Assembly: GCA_025929455.1 (NCBI GenBank)
Contig: JAICMB010000167.1
Location: forward strand, 1 to 7,149
Length of the DNA: 7,149 bases
Origin: Bryobacteraceae bacterium
GTDB taxonomy: Bacteria; Acidobacteriota; Terriglobia; Bryobacterales; Bryobacteraceae
Direction of reading: 5' to 3'
The notes beneath the pieces are model-generated. The model ran no database searches. It was not told the DNA's origin and saw nothing but the letters and a program-made list of their open reading frames with translations. This document shows, piece by piece, positions 1-6,239 of this stretch. Made by a program: the position numbers and the translations under genes. How positions within the stretch are numbered: the first letter of the stretch is position 1; each line of letters opens with the position of its first letter.

Positions 1-991
1 CCGCGCGCTGAATCGTCATGTTCGCGAAGGTGGCGAAACTAGCGTTCGCCTTCAGGTTATGGTCGGTCAGAGCGTCGTACCAGATCTGCCCGGCGTTCTC
101 CCAGGAATGACCTCCCAGCGCCGTTGCCACGAGATAAAACGCATGGTTCGGGATTCCCGAGTTGATGTGGACGCCCCCATTGTCTTCTGCCGTTTTGACG
201 TAGTGGGCCATATCCGCAGGTTGCGGGTCCTTGCCCAATCTGGGATCGTCATAGGCGGTCCCCGGCGCTTTCATCGACCGCAGCGCGACGCCCTTGACCC
301 CTTTGGCGAGAATGCCCTCGCCGATCAGCCAGTCCGCCTGGTCGGCCGTCTGCTTCAGCTTGTATTGCTTGACCATCACGCCAAACACGTCCGAAACAGA
401 CTCGTTCAGCGCGCCCGATTGGCCTTGGTACGTCAGGTTGGCTTCGCTGGCTGTCACTCCGTGAGTCAGTTCGTGCCCGATCACATCTGTGGCGCCGGTG
501 AATCCCGTAAAGATGACGCCATCGCCGTCGCCGAACACCATCTGCTGGCCGTTCCAAAACGCGTTGTCGTACTTGCTGCTGTAATGGACCGATGCCACCA
601 GGGGCATTCCGGCATTATCGATGGAGTTCCTGTCGTATACCTGCAGGTAGAAATTGAACGTGTCGCCCAGGCCGTCATACGCCTGGTTCACCGCTTTTTC
701 CGACACCTTCGCCTGTCCTTCGGTGCGCTCGAGTTTGCCGGGCAGGTCTTCCGTATGGCCCACGTCGTACACCCTGCGCTCCTCGCGTGGGGCCGGGAGT
801 GCAGCTGCCGGATGCGGTATCTTCAATCCTCCGGCCAGCGCGTACGTAAGCCGGCTTGTCCGGATGGTGTGGTCCAACGCGAGAGCCTGGAGCGCGAAAT
901 CCCGTTCCTCCGAACTTCCATTTTTCGCGATGTTGATCAGAATAAACGGTGGCAGAATGCCGAAAACCGAATGGCCATTCTTATGAAACAT
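1..991 (-). CDS. Protealysin-like M4 family zinc metallopeptidase (3' end cut by window)
   Basis: Thermolysin-type (peptidase family M4) zinc endopeptidase. The frame is open from ATG at 991 to the window edge (330 codons), so only the last stretch of the C-terminal helical domain is missing. Residues 11-18 (GILPPFIL) match the PP-containing motif of the short protealysin-type propeptide. The mature enzyme probably begins near residues 70-77 (ERRVYDV). Zinc site: HELTH at 173-177 (two His ligands and catalytic Glu174), and GALNESVSD with third ligand Glu197. NGGVHINSGIPNHAFY at 271-286 supplies the transition-state His275. All key residues are intact. There is no signal peptide, which is typical of protealysin-like enzymes and unlike secreted thermolysins. 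An AGGAGG ribosome site stands upstream of this start. It is the second gene of a minus-strand unit, 63 bases after a gene carrying an emfourin-like inhibitor domain. Family call very secure; cellular role unknown. Confidence 0.95.
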   Translation of the reverse strand, partial: MFHKNGHSVFGILPPFILINIAKNGSSEERDFALQALALDHTIRTSRLTYALAGGLKIPHPAAALPAPREERRVYDVGHTEDLPGKLERTEGQAKVSEKAVNQAYDGLGDTFNFYLQVYDRNSIDNAGMPLVASVHYSSKYDNAFWNGQQMVFGDGDGVIFTGFTGATDVIGHELTHGVTASEANLTYQGQSGALNESVSDVFGVMVKQYKLKQTADQADWLIGEGILAKGVKGVALRSMKAPGTAYDDPRLGKDPQPADMAHYVKTAEDNGGVHINSGIPNHAFYLVATALGGHSWENAGQIWYDALTDHNLKANASFATFANMTIQRA

Positions 992-1000
992 GGACCTGGT

Positions 1001-1007
1001 TCCTCCT
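1001..1007 (-). promoter_or_regulatory. Ribosome binding site of the M4 peptidase
   Basis: AGGAGGA on the minus strand, 9 bases upstream of the ATG at 991. It supports that start and a short propeptide without a signal peptide. The gap to the upstream gene (992-1054) shows no hairpin terminator, consistent with co-transcription. Confidence 0.75.
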
Positions 1008-1054
1008 GTGGTCGGGTGGAAAACTGAGCAGCAGTAATCGTAACGCGCGGGCAC

Positions 1055-1456
1055 TTACTTCGCCCGATTGCGGTATTGCTGAATTCTTTGTGCCTCCTGC
1101 TGCACCCACCGCAGGAGCTTCGCTACCGCGGGAGACACATCCTGCAATTCATTCGAGGCGCCAGACGTGTTCAGGCTCACATCGTGGGTCTTTCCGTCTT
1201 TGGTTGTGATCGCGATCTGGTAGTGATCCAGATCGGCCGCCCCGCGCGTACGTGCCGCGATCTGGCCGGCCGCCTTCGACAACTCGGCGGGATCCGCCCC
1301 GGCGCGAAGCTCTTCTGCTTCATCCGGCGCCAGGACGCGGTGGTACGTTGCGTCTGACGACACCTCCGCCCGGTCATCGTGTAAATCGATCGTCCCTTTG
1401 ACGGACTTGCGGGCGGGAAACGCGAACCCGCCGCTCCTTGTGAACGTGATCTGCAC
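1055..1456 (-). CDS. Possible separately translated emfourin-like inhibitor (internal start)
   Basis: A GTG codon at 1456-1454, in frame with the phosphatase fusion, would yield a 133-residue protein beginning MQITFTRSGGFAF, where a stand-alone emfourin is expected to begin. AAAGGAG lies 7 bases upstream, an ideal ribosome site. Such a product would lack the signal peptide and stay in the cytoplasm, where the signal-less M4 peptidase is made, so it could act as its inhibitor. This is inference from the initiation signals and domain boundary; expression of a separate product is not shown by sequence alone. Confidence 0.45.
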   Translation of the reverse strand: MQITFTRSGGFAFPARKSVKGTIDLHDDRAEVSSDATYHRVLAPDEAEELRAGADPAELSKAAGQIAARTRGAADLDHYQIAITTKDGKTHDVSLNTSGASNELQDVSPAVAKLLRWVQQEAQRIQQYRNRAK

Positions 1457-2002
1457 TACCCGGCTCCTTTCGCTCAGCATACCCGGCGCGGGCGTGCTCG
1501 CGGCGCTGTTTCCGTAATGCAGATGCAAGAGGCTCCGCTGCGCACCCGCGATTGTCAGGATGAACAGATTATCGAACTCGGTCTCCCCGATCCGAACCTC
1601 GGGACCGCCGAGCATCGATATAATCGCCGGAATCGTATTCGAGTGTCCCACCACCAGTATGTTCCCCGAGGTATGCGCCCGGATGGCTTGCACTAGCGCT
1701 GAGTTTCCGCCGGCGAATCTCCGCGGCGAAATGTGAAACCGATCGGCAGTGGGCTGTGCGGTCTGTTGGGTGCGCAGATACTCGGTCACGTAGATGGCGT
1801 CCAGGTGCGCGTCTCGCAAGATGGACGCCAGCCGTTCTGCTCGCGCCTTGCCCTGCGGCGAGAGTTGCGGATCGAATCTCGCGCCGGCGACTTCCGCGTG
1901 ACGAACCAGAATGATATTCTGCGCGCACCAGGCATTTATCGAAACCGGCAACGACAAAAATAGAACTGCGAACAGCCGGAGAATGGATAATCTCCTTTCC
2001 AC
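1055..2002 (-). CDS. Signal-peptide histidine phosphatase fused to a C-terminal emfourin-like inhibitor domain
   Basis: 315 codons. Residues about 7-27 form a hydrophobic Sec-type signal peptide. Residues 28-163 are a SixA/phosphoglycerate-mutase-like histidine phosphatase domain: LVRHAE (Arg34, phospho-acceptor His35), YLRTQQTA (Arg77) and VVGHSNTIP (His120) are the expected catalytic residues. After a linker (164-182, Ser/Ala/Pro-rich), residues 183-305 start with QITFTRSGGFAF and continue with DHYQIAITTKDGKTHDVSLN and a C-terminal helix. This pattern resembles emfourin, the protein inhibitor of protealysin-like M4 peptidases. The next gene downstream is exactly such a peptidase, which strongly supports the domain call. 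The phosphatase substrate cannot be predicted. The open-frame start at 2002 is GTG without a good upstream ribosome site; AAAGGAG at 1998-1992 instead points to ATT at 1984. The fusion could be genuine or could reflect a single-base shift (see findings). Phosphatase call about 0.9; emfourin call about 0.75. Confidence 0.85.
   Translation of the reverse strand: MERRLSILRLFAVLFLSLPVSINAWCAQNIILVRHAEVAGARFDPQLSPQGKARAERLASILRDAHLDAIYVTEYLRTQQTAQPTADRFHISPRRFAGGNSALVQAIRAHTSGNILVVGHSNTIPAIISMLGGPEVRIGETEFDNLFILTIAGAQRSLLHLHYGNSAASTPAPGMLSERSRVVQITFTRSGGFAFPARKSVKGTIDLHDDRAEVSSDATYHRVLAPDEAEELRAGADPAELSKAAGQIAARTRGAADLDHYQIAITTKDGKTHDVSLNTSGASNELQDVSPAVAKLLRWVQQEAQRIQQYRNRAK
1464..1470 (-). promoter_or_regulatory. 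Internal Shine-Dalgarno at the inhibitor domain boundary
   Basis: AAAGGAG on the minus strand, separated by CCGGGTA (7 bases) from GTG at 1456. It lies inside the phosphatase-emfourin reading frame, exactly at the linker/inhibitor junction. In the +1 frame a TGA stop sits at 1476-1474 just before it and a TAG overlaps the GTG, so the layout looks like a normal junction between two cistrons. Confidence 0.55.
1992..1998 (-). promoter_or_regulatory. Shine-Dalgarno inside the annotated phosphatase start region
   Basis: AAAGGAG on the minus strand falls within codons 2-4 of the longest frame, so it cannot serve the GTG at 2002. Seven bases downstream, in frame, is ATT at 1984. Initiation there would give ILRLFAVLFLSLPVSINA, a compact signal peptide of classic form. 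Either a rare ATT start is used, or GTG at 2002 is used with a poor ribosome site. Confidence 0.45.
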
Positions 2003-2017
2003 ACATGCGTCGCAAAA

Positions 2018-2046
2018 TTGACACGACGATTAACCGATGTTAACGT
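2018..2046 (+). promoter_or_regulatory. Candidate promoter of the receptor operon in the divergent spacer
   Basis: TTGACA at 2018-2023 is a perfect -35 consensus. A 17-base spacer leads to TAACGT at 2041-2046, a poor -10 hexamer but preceded by the extended -10 TG at 2038-2039. The predicted start near 2053 would leave only a 13-base leader before the ATG at 2066, which weakens the call. Two TTAAC copies at 2030-2034 and 2040-2044 lie exactly 10 bases apart and could be a regulator site or coincidence. The whole 63-base spacer (2003-2065) must also hold the minus-strand promoter, for which I see no convincing match. Confidence 0.3.
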
Positions 2047-2053
2047 TCTCCGC

Positions 2054-2060
2054 AAGGGAG
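2054..2060 (+). promoter_or_regulatory. Ribosome binding site deciding the receptor start
   Basis: AAGGGAG is 5 bases upstream of ATG 2066. It favours that codon over the upstream in-frame ATG at 2018, which would put 16 polar and charged residues before the signal peptide. Confidence 0.7.
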
Positions 2061-2065
2061 CACGC

Positions 2066-5000
2066 ATGCGTCTCGCATTTGTTTTTGCACTATTCAGCAC
2101 TTTGCTGTTGTACGGACAAACCACCAGCGGCGTCGTGCTGGGAACCATCACCGATCCAACCGGCGCCGCCATTGTTCAGGCGGACGTCACGCTCACCAAC
2201 GAAAACACGAACATCGCGCGCTCGACACATGCCTCCGCGCAAGGCGACTACATCTTCACCGATGTCGCGCCCGGCTCGTACCGCCTCGACGTAAACGCGC
2301 AGGGCTTCCGAGCGTCGCAGGTCAGCAACATCGTCGTGCAGGTCGGCCAGACCGCGCGCATGGATGTCAAGCTCGAGGTCGGCGCTGTGCAAGCGCGCGT
2401 GGAGGTGACCGCCACCGCGCCGGTCGTGCAGTCGGAAACGTCTTCAGTCGGGAATGTCGTCGACACACGCCAGATTCAAGACATGCCGCTCAACGGGCGG
2501 GCGAATTTTTACGGTCTCCTGCAGATCGCTCCGGGCGTGCAAGGCGCCGGATCGAACCCGCTGATCTCGGGCGGCACCTGGTACGGCTCGACAAACATGA
2601 CGCTCGACGGCGTGGAGAATATCGACGTCGGCAACGAGCGTCTGCTTGGAACGACACCGTCGCTCGACGCGGTGCAGGAGTTCCGAGTCATCGACAGCGG
2701 CGCGTCGGCGGAGTTCGGACGCGGCGGCGCGCAGGTCATCATGGTTACGCGCTCGGGCACCAACGCGTTTCACGGCAGCGTGTTCGAATTCAACCGCAAT
2801 CGCGCGCTCGCAGCCAAAAATTTCTTCGCGACCGGACTGCCCACCCCGCCGTTCAACCGCAACGAATTCGGCGGCTCTCTCGGGGGCCCAATCCTCCGCG
2901 ACAAGCTGTTCTTTTTCGGATCGTACGAAGGCCTGCGCTTGCGCCAATCGCAGACCAACGTGGTCGCGATGCCGACCGCCGACATGCTCAACGGCGACTT
3001 CAGCAAGATCGGCGTCACCATCAAAGACCCCTTCACCGGCCAGCCGTTTGCCGGCAATCGCATTCAACCGGACCAGATCAACCCGGTGTCGAAAGCCCTG
3101 CTGCAATATCTGACGCCGCCGAACCTGCCCGGCAACGGCGTCGGCCTCGGCCCGAACCTCGTCGTCAATGTCCCGCGCCGCGAGGACATGAACCGCTACT
3201 TCGGCCGCATCGATTATCATCTCTCTGACCGTGACACGATTTCCGGACATCTGTCCTGGATCAACGACGGGCCGTTCACGGCGCCGGGTGGGAACGGCAC
3301 GGATAAGTTCGGCAACTGGGGCGGGTTCGGCGGAGCGCAGCGCAACGTCATGGCCCAGTACACGCGCATGGTGACGCCGCGCGCCGTCAATGAACTTCGA
3401 TTCGGGTACAATCGCGAACTCGCATTCCGCACACCGCAGAATTTCAACGTCGATCCGAGCCAGATCATCAACGGGCTCATCAGCCCGGTCGCGGGCCTTG
3501 GCGGCGTCCCGACCATCGCCATCACAGGTTTCCGTGGCATCGACGATCTCCCCGGATCGGGTGACCGCAAGAACAGCTACGAAGCCATCGAGCACTATAC
3601 CTGGACTCCCGGATCGCACAACCTTAAGTTTGGATTCGAGTACCAGCGTGCCTCCTCGTTCAATTTCCAGAACCCGCCGCCGTATCGCGGTACATTCACG
3701 TTCGACGGACGCTATACCGGTAATTCGTTCGCCGACTTCCTGCTAGGTTATGCATCCGCTACCGGGCGCGTGTCTCGCAATGTGGAAAGCGAACCCCTCG
3801 ACAACCGTTATGCCGCGTTCGTACAGGACGACTGGAGGATATTCCCGCGCCTGACTCTGAATCTGGGACTGCGCTACGACTACCAGGGCCTGTTCACCAA
3901 CAGTCATGGCGACATGTCGAACTTCTATCCGGGTCTCGGCAAGATCGTTGTCATATCGGGCAAGCCCGATCCGCGGCTCGCGGCGGTTCTGCCTGTCGTC
4001 AGCGGTAAGGACGTAGGCATCGATACCAGCAATTACGTGCATCCCGACCGCAACAACTTCGGCCCGCGCATCGGGTTCGCTTTCCGTCCCTTGAACAGCA
4101 ACCGCCTCGTGCTGCGCGGCGCCTATGGCATTTACTACAACGTGCTGCCCGGTTACCTCGGCTACTTTCAACTGGCGACGAATCCTCCATTCCTCGTAGC
4201 GGAGACGTTCGAGCCGGCGGCGGGCCCCACGCCGTCGCTCACCTTGAGCAACCCCTTCCCCGGACAGGGTACGATTCCGACGAGTCCTTCCATAACGGCG
4301 ATGGCGCAGAACCGTCCGAATCCCTACCAGCAGCAATGGAACTTCACCGTCGAATATGAACTCTTCCACAACACCGCCGTGCGCGCGTCCTACATCGGCG
4401 ATAAGATCACGCATCTCGAACGCGGTCTGAATCTGAACGATCCGCCGCCCGCGCCCGGCGCTGTCCAGCCGCGCCGGCCATACCAGCCGTTCGGACCGAT
4501 CACCTTTTACGAGGGCGGCCGCAACCAGGAGACCAACCAGCTTCAGCTCGGCGCCGTGAAACGGTTTTCCGCGGGGTTGGCGTTCGATTTCGAATACCAG
4601 CTCACCAAGGGCTTGAGCGAGCAAATCTATGGACAGGCCCCGATGGACAACCGCAACGCGCGGCTCGATCGCGGCAATCTGGACTTCGTGCGCCGTCACT
4701 ACGCAACGATCAGTTACTCGTACGAACTGCCGTTCGGCCGCGGCAAGCATTTCGGCAGCTCCGTTTCGGGCGTTGCGGAAAAAATCATCGGCGGGTGGCA
4801 GATTGCCGGCATCACTACTCTCGGAAGCGGGCAGCCGTACTCAGTGACCTACACGAGCAGGACTCTGGGCTGGCCGAGCGGGCGCGCCGACATCGTCGGC
4901 AACCCCAGCGTGTCGGACCCCTCCATTGCGCAGTGGTTTAATCCCGCGGCGTTCGCCGTGCCGGCGCCATACACATACGGCAATTCGGCGCGCAATTTTC

Positions 5001-5224
5001 TGTTCGGTCCGGGGTTCGTCAACTTCGATGTCGGCGTGTTCAAGAATACCCCCATCACGGAGCGCATTAACAGCCAGTTCCGCGCCGAGTTTTTCAACAT
5101 CGCGAACCATGCCAATTTCGGCCTGCCCGCGAGCGACATTACCGTGCCCGCCAGCGTCGGCAAAATCACCAGCACGGCGGCGGACCCGCGCACTGTCCAG
5201 TTCGGATTGAAGCTGCTGTTCTGA
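2066..5224 (+). CDS. Oar-like TonB-dependent receptor with carboxypeptidase-regulatory-like domain
   Basis: Outer-membrane TonB-dependent receptor of 1052 residues, the large type abundant in Acidobacteriota. Starting at ATG 2066, residues 1-18 form a signal peptide (MRLAFVFALFSTLLLYG). Residues about 21-108 are a carboxypeptidase-regulatory-like beta-sandwich (GTITDPTGAAI, GDYIFTDVAPGSYRL). A VEVTATAP segment at 112-119 is followed by the plug (about 120-235), including MPLNGR, NMTLDGVEN, VQEFRV and GRGGAQVIMVTRSGTNAFHG. The rest is a long beta-barrel, beginning around FHGSVFEFNRNRALAAKNFF, with EFGGSLGGPILRDKLFFFGSYE near its start. It ends in QFGLKLLF, the terminal aromatic expected for barrel assembly. 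Length and domain order are complete with no frame damage. The ligand cannot be read from the sequence. Being first in a tight unit with a sugar transporter and NanE-NanK suggests an amino-sugar or glycan ligand. A TonB box is not clearly visible. Confidence 0.92.
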   Translation: MRLAFVFALFSTLLLYGQTTSGVVLGTITDPTGAAIVQADVTLTNENTNIARSTHASAQGDYIFTDVAPGSYRLDVNAQGFRASQVSNIVVQVGQTARMDVKLEVGAVQARVEVTATAPVVQSETSSVGNVVDTRQIQDMPLNGRANFYGLLQIAPGVQGAGSNPLISGGTWYGSTNMTLDGVENIDVGNERLLGTTPSLDAVQEFRVIDSGASAEFGRGGAQVIMVTRSGTNAFHGSVFEFNRNRALAAKNFFATGLPTPPFNRNEFGGSLGGPILRDKLFFFGSYEGLRLRQSQTNVVAMPTADMLNGDFSKIGVTIKDPFTGQPFAGNRIQPDQINPVSKALLQYLTPPNLPGNGVGLGPNLVVNVPRREDMNRYFGRIDYHLSDRDTISGHLSWINDGPFTAPGGNGTDKFGNWGGFGGAQRNVMAQYTRMVTPRAVNELRFGYNRELAFRTPQNFNVDPSQIINGLISPVAGLGGVPTIAITGFRGIDDLPGSGDRKNSYEAIEHYTWTPGSHNLKFGFEYQRASSFNFQNPPPYRGTFTFDGRYTGNSFADFLLGYASATGRVSRNVESEPLDNRYAAFVQDDWRIFPRLTLNLGLRYDYQGLFTNSHGDMSNFYPGLGKIVVISGKPDPRLAAVLPVVSGKDVGIDTSNYVHPDRNNFGPRIGFAFRPLNSNRLVLRGAYGIYYNVLPGYLGYFQLATNPPFLVAETFEPAAGPTPSLTLSNPFPGQGTIPTSPSITAMAQNRPNPYQQQWNFTVEYELFHNTAVRASYIGDKITHLERGLNLNDPPPAPGAVQPRRPYQPFGPITFYEGGRNQETNQLQLGAVKRFSAGLAFDFEYQLTKGLSEQIYGQAPMDNRNARLDRGNLDFVRRHYATISYSYELPFGRGKHFGSSVSGVAEKIIGGWQIAGITTLGSGQPYSVTYTSRTLGWPSGRADIVGNPSVSDPSIAQWFNPAAFAVPAPYTYGNSARNFLFGPGFVNFDVGVFKNTPITERINSQFRAEFFNIANHANFGLPASDITVPASVGKITSTAADPRTVQFGLKLLF

Positions 5225-5231
5225 GCGGCGA

Positions 5232-6239
5232 ATGATCGCCCTCGGCGTGCTCCTGACCGTCGTATCCGGCGTGTGCAACGGCCTGTTCACCGCTCCGATG
5301 AAGATGATTCGGGGCTGGAAATGGGAGCACATCTGGCTGGTGTTCATCGTCGTGGCGTGCCTGATCCTGCCGGTGGCGCTCGTCGCTGCGGCGGGTTTCG
5401 GGCGCGCCTCTGATACCTTGCGGTCCGCGCCTCGCGCGGCGGTGTGGATCGCGCTCATCTTCGGCTTCGCCTGGGGGTTCGGGGCGATTCTGTTCGGACG
5501 CAGCGTGGACCGCTTGGGCGTGTCGCTCGCCAATACCCTCGTCATCGGGCTCAGTTCGGCACTGGGTTCGCTTGTCCCGCTCTTCTTCATACCGCGCGTG
5601 CAGTTCGATCTCAAGCTGGGCATATTGCTATTCGGAGTGGTGGCATTTCTTATCGGCGTGACGCTCTGCGGCGCGGCCGGACGTCTGCGCGGCGGTGAGG
5701 CTTCCGCGCGAGGGCGCGCGCTCGTCGTTGGCTACGCTTTCAGCATCGGCGCGGGCATCATGTCGGCAGTGTTCAACATCGGCTACACGCTGGCTTTGCC
5801 GGTGTCCGACGCGGGCGTCGTCCTCGGGATGTCGCGCTTCTCGGCCACGAATGTATTGTGGCTGCTCATGCTCGGCGCCGGTTCCATCCCGAATATCTGC
5901 TACTGCAGTTGGCTCATCGCGCGCGGGTCGACGGCGCGCGACTTCGGCATGCCGCGCGCGGGACGAGCCTGGGCGTTGAGCACGACGATGGGCGTGCTTT
6001 GGGGCGCGAGTATATTCGTGTACGGCGCAGCGACTCCGAAGCTCGGCGACTTCGGGCCGTCCATCGGATGGCCGCTGAGTCTCGCCGTCGCGCTGCTCGT
6101 CGCGAATTCCATGGGAGTGCTGCTCGGGGAATGGCGCGCGGCCCCGCGTGCGTCGGCGCGCCTGATGGCCGGTGGCCTTACGGTGCTGGTCGCTGCCATC
6201 GCGCTATGCTCGTGGTCCGCCGCGATAACGCAAAGATGA
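5232..6239 (+). CDS. RhaT-family inner-membrane sugar/H+ symporter
   Basis: 335-residue polytopic membrane protein with about ten hydrophobic helices in the L-rhamnose/proton symporter (RhaT) family of the drug/metabolite transporter superfamily. Features shared with RhaT include: the first helix followed by APMKMIRGWKWEHIWL (21-36; RhaT has APFKKVKKWSWETMW); FGFAWGFGAILFGRSVDRLGVSLA (77-100); IMSAVFNIGYTLA (176-188); GVLWGASIFVYGAATPKLG (254-272); and LLGEW (297-301). Length is close to E. coli RhaT. It begins 7 bases after the receptor stop with only a weak ribosome site and overlaps the next gene by ATGA, so it is probably translationally coupled to both. The true substrate is doubtful: the downstream NanE-NanK enzyme suggests N-acetylmannosamine or a related amino sugar, not rhamnose. 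No rhamnose catabolic gene is visible here. Confidence 0.88.
   Translation: MIALGVLLTVVSGVCNGLFTAPMKMIRGWKWEHIWLVFIVVACLILPVALVAAAGFGRASDTLRSAPRAAVWIALIFGFAWGFGAILFGRSVDRLGVSLANTLVIGLSSALGSLVPLFFIPRVQFDLKLGILLFGVVAFLIGVTLCGAAGRLRGGEASARGRALVVGYAFSIGAGIMSAVFNIGYTLALPVSDAGVVLGMSRFSATNVLWLLMLGAGSIPNICYCSWLIARGSTARDFGMPRAGRAWALSTTMGVLWGASIFVYGAATPKLGDFGPSIGWPLSLAVALLVANSMGVLLGEWRAAPRASARLMAGGLTVLVAAIALCSWSAAITQR

Noticed and set aside
59..1027. 322-codon plus-strand open frame
   Set aside because: Antisense to the M4 peptidase, whose frame shows all catalytic motifs; the plus-strand product has no recognisable domain and is rich in Arg/Val/His as expected of a shadow frame.
1478..1480. Internal ATG (Met175) as the start of a separate inhibitor
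   Set aside because: It has no good ribosome site; GTG at 1456 has an ideal one and matches the domain boundary better.
1923..1934. Lipoprotein lipobox around Cys26 of the phosphatase
   Set aside because: The residues before the Cys are N-A-W, which do not fit the [LVI]-[ASTVI]-[GAS]-C pattern; a normal Sec signal peptide is more likely.
2444..3619. 391-codon minus-strand open frame
   Set aside because: Lies wholly antisense within the TonB-dependent receptor; low-complexity Arg/Ala/Val/Asp composition typical of GC-rich shadow frames.
3743..4750. 335-codon minus-strand open frame
   Set aside because: Antisense to the receptor barrel; no motif, no ribosome site of note.
4841..5623. 260-codon minus-strand open frame spanning the receptor/transporter junction
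   Set aside because: Antisense to two well-supported genes and without recognisable domain content.
5232..6239. Naming the transporter rhaT with rhamnose as substrate
   Set aside because: Family membership is clear but the neighbouring enzyme acts on N-acetylmannosamine and no rhamnose gene is present, so the substrate name would mislead.
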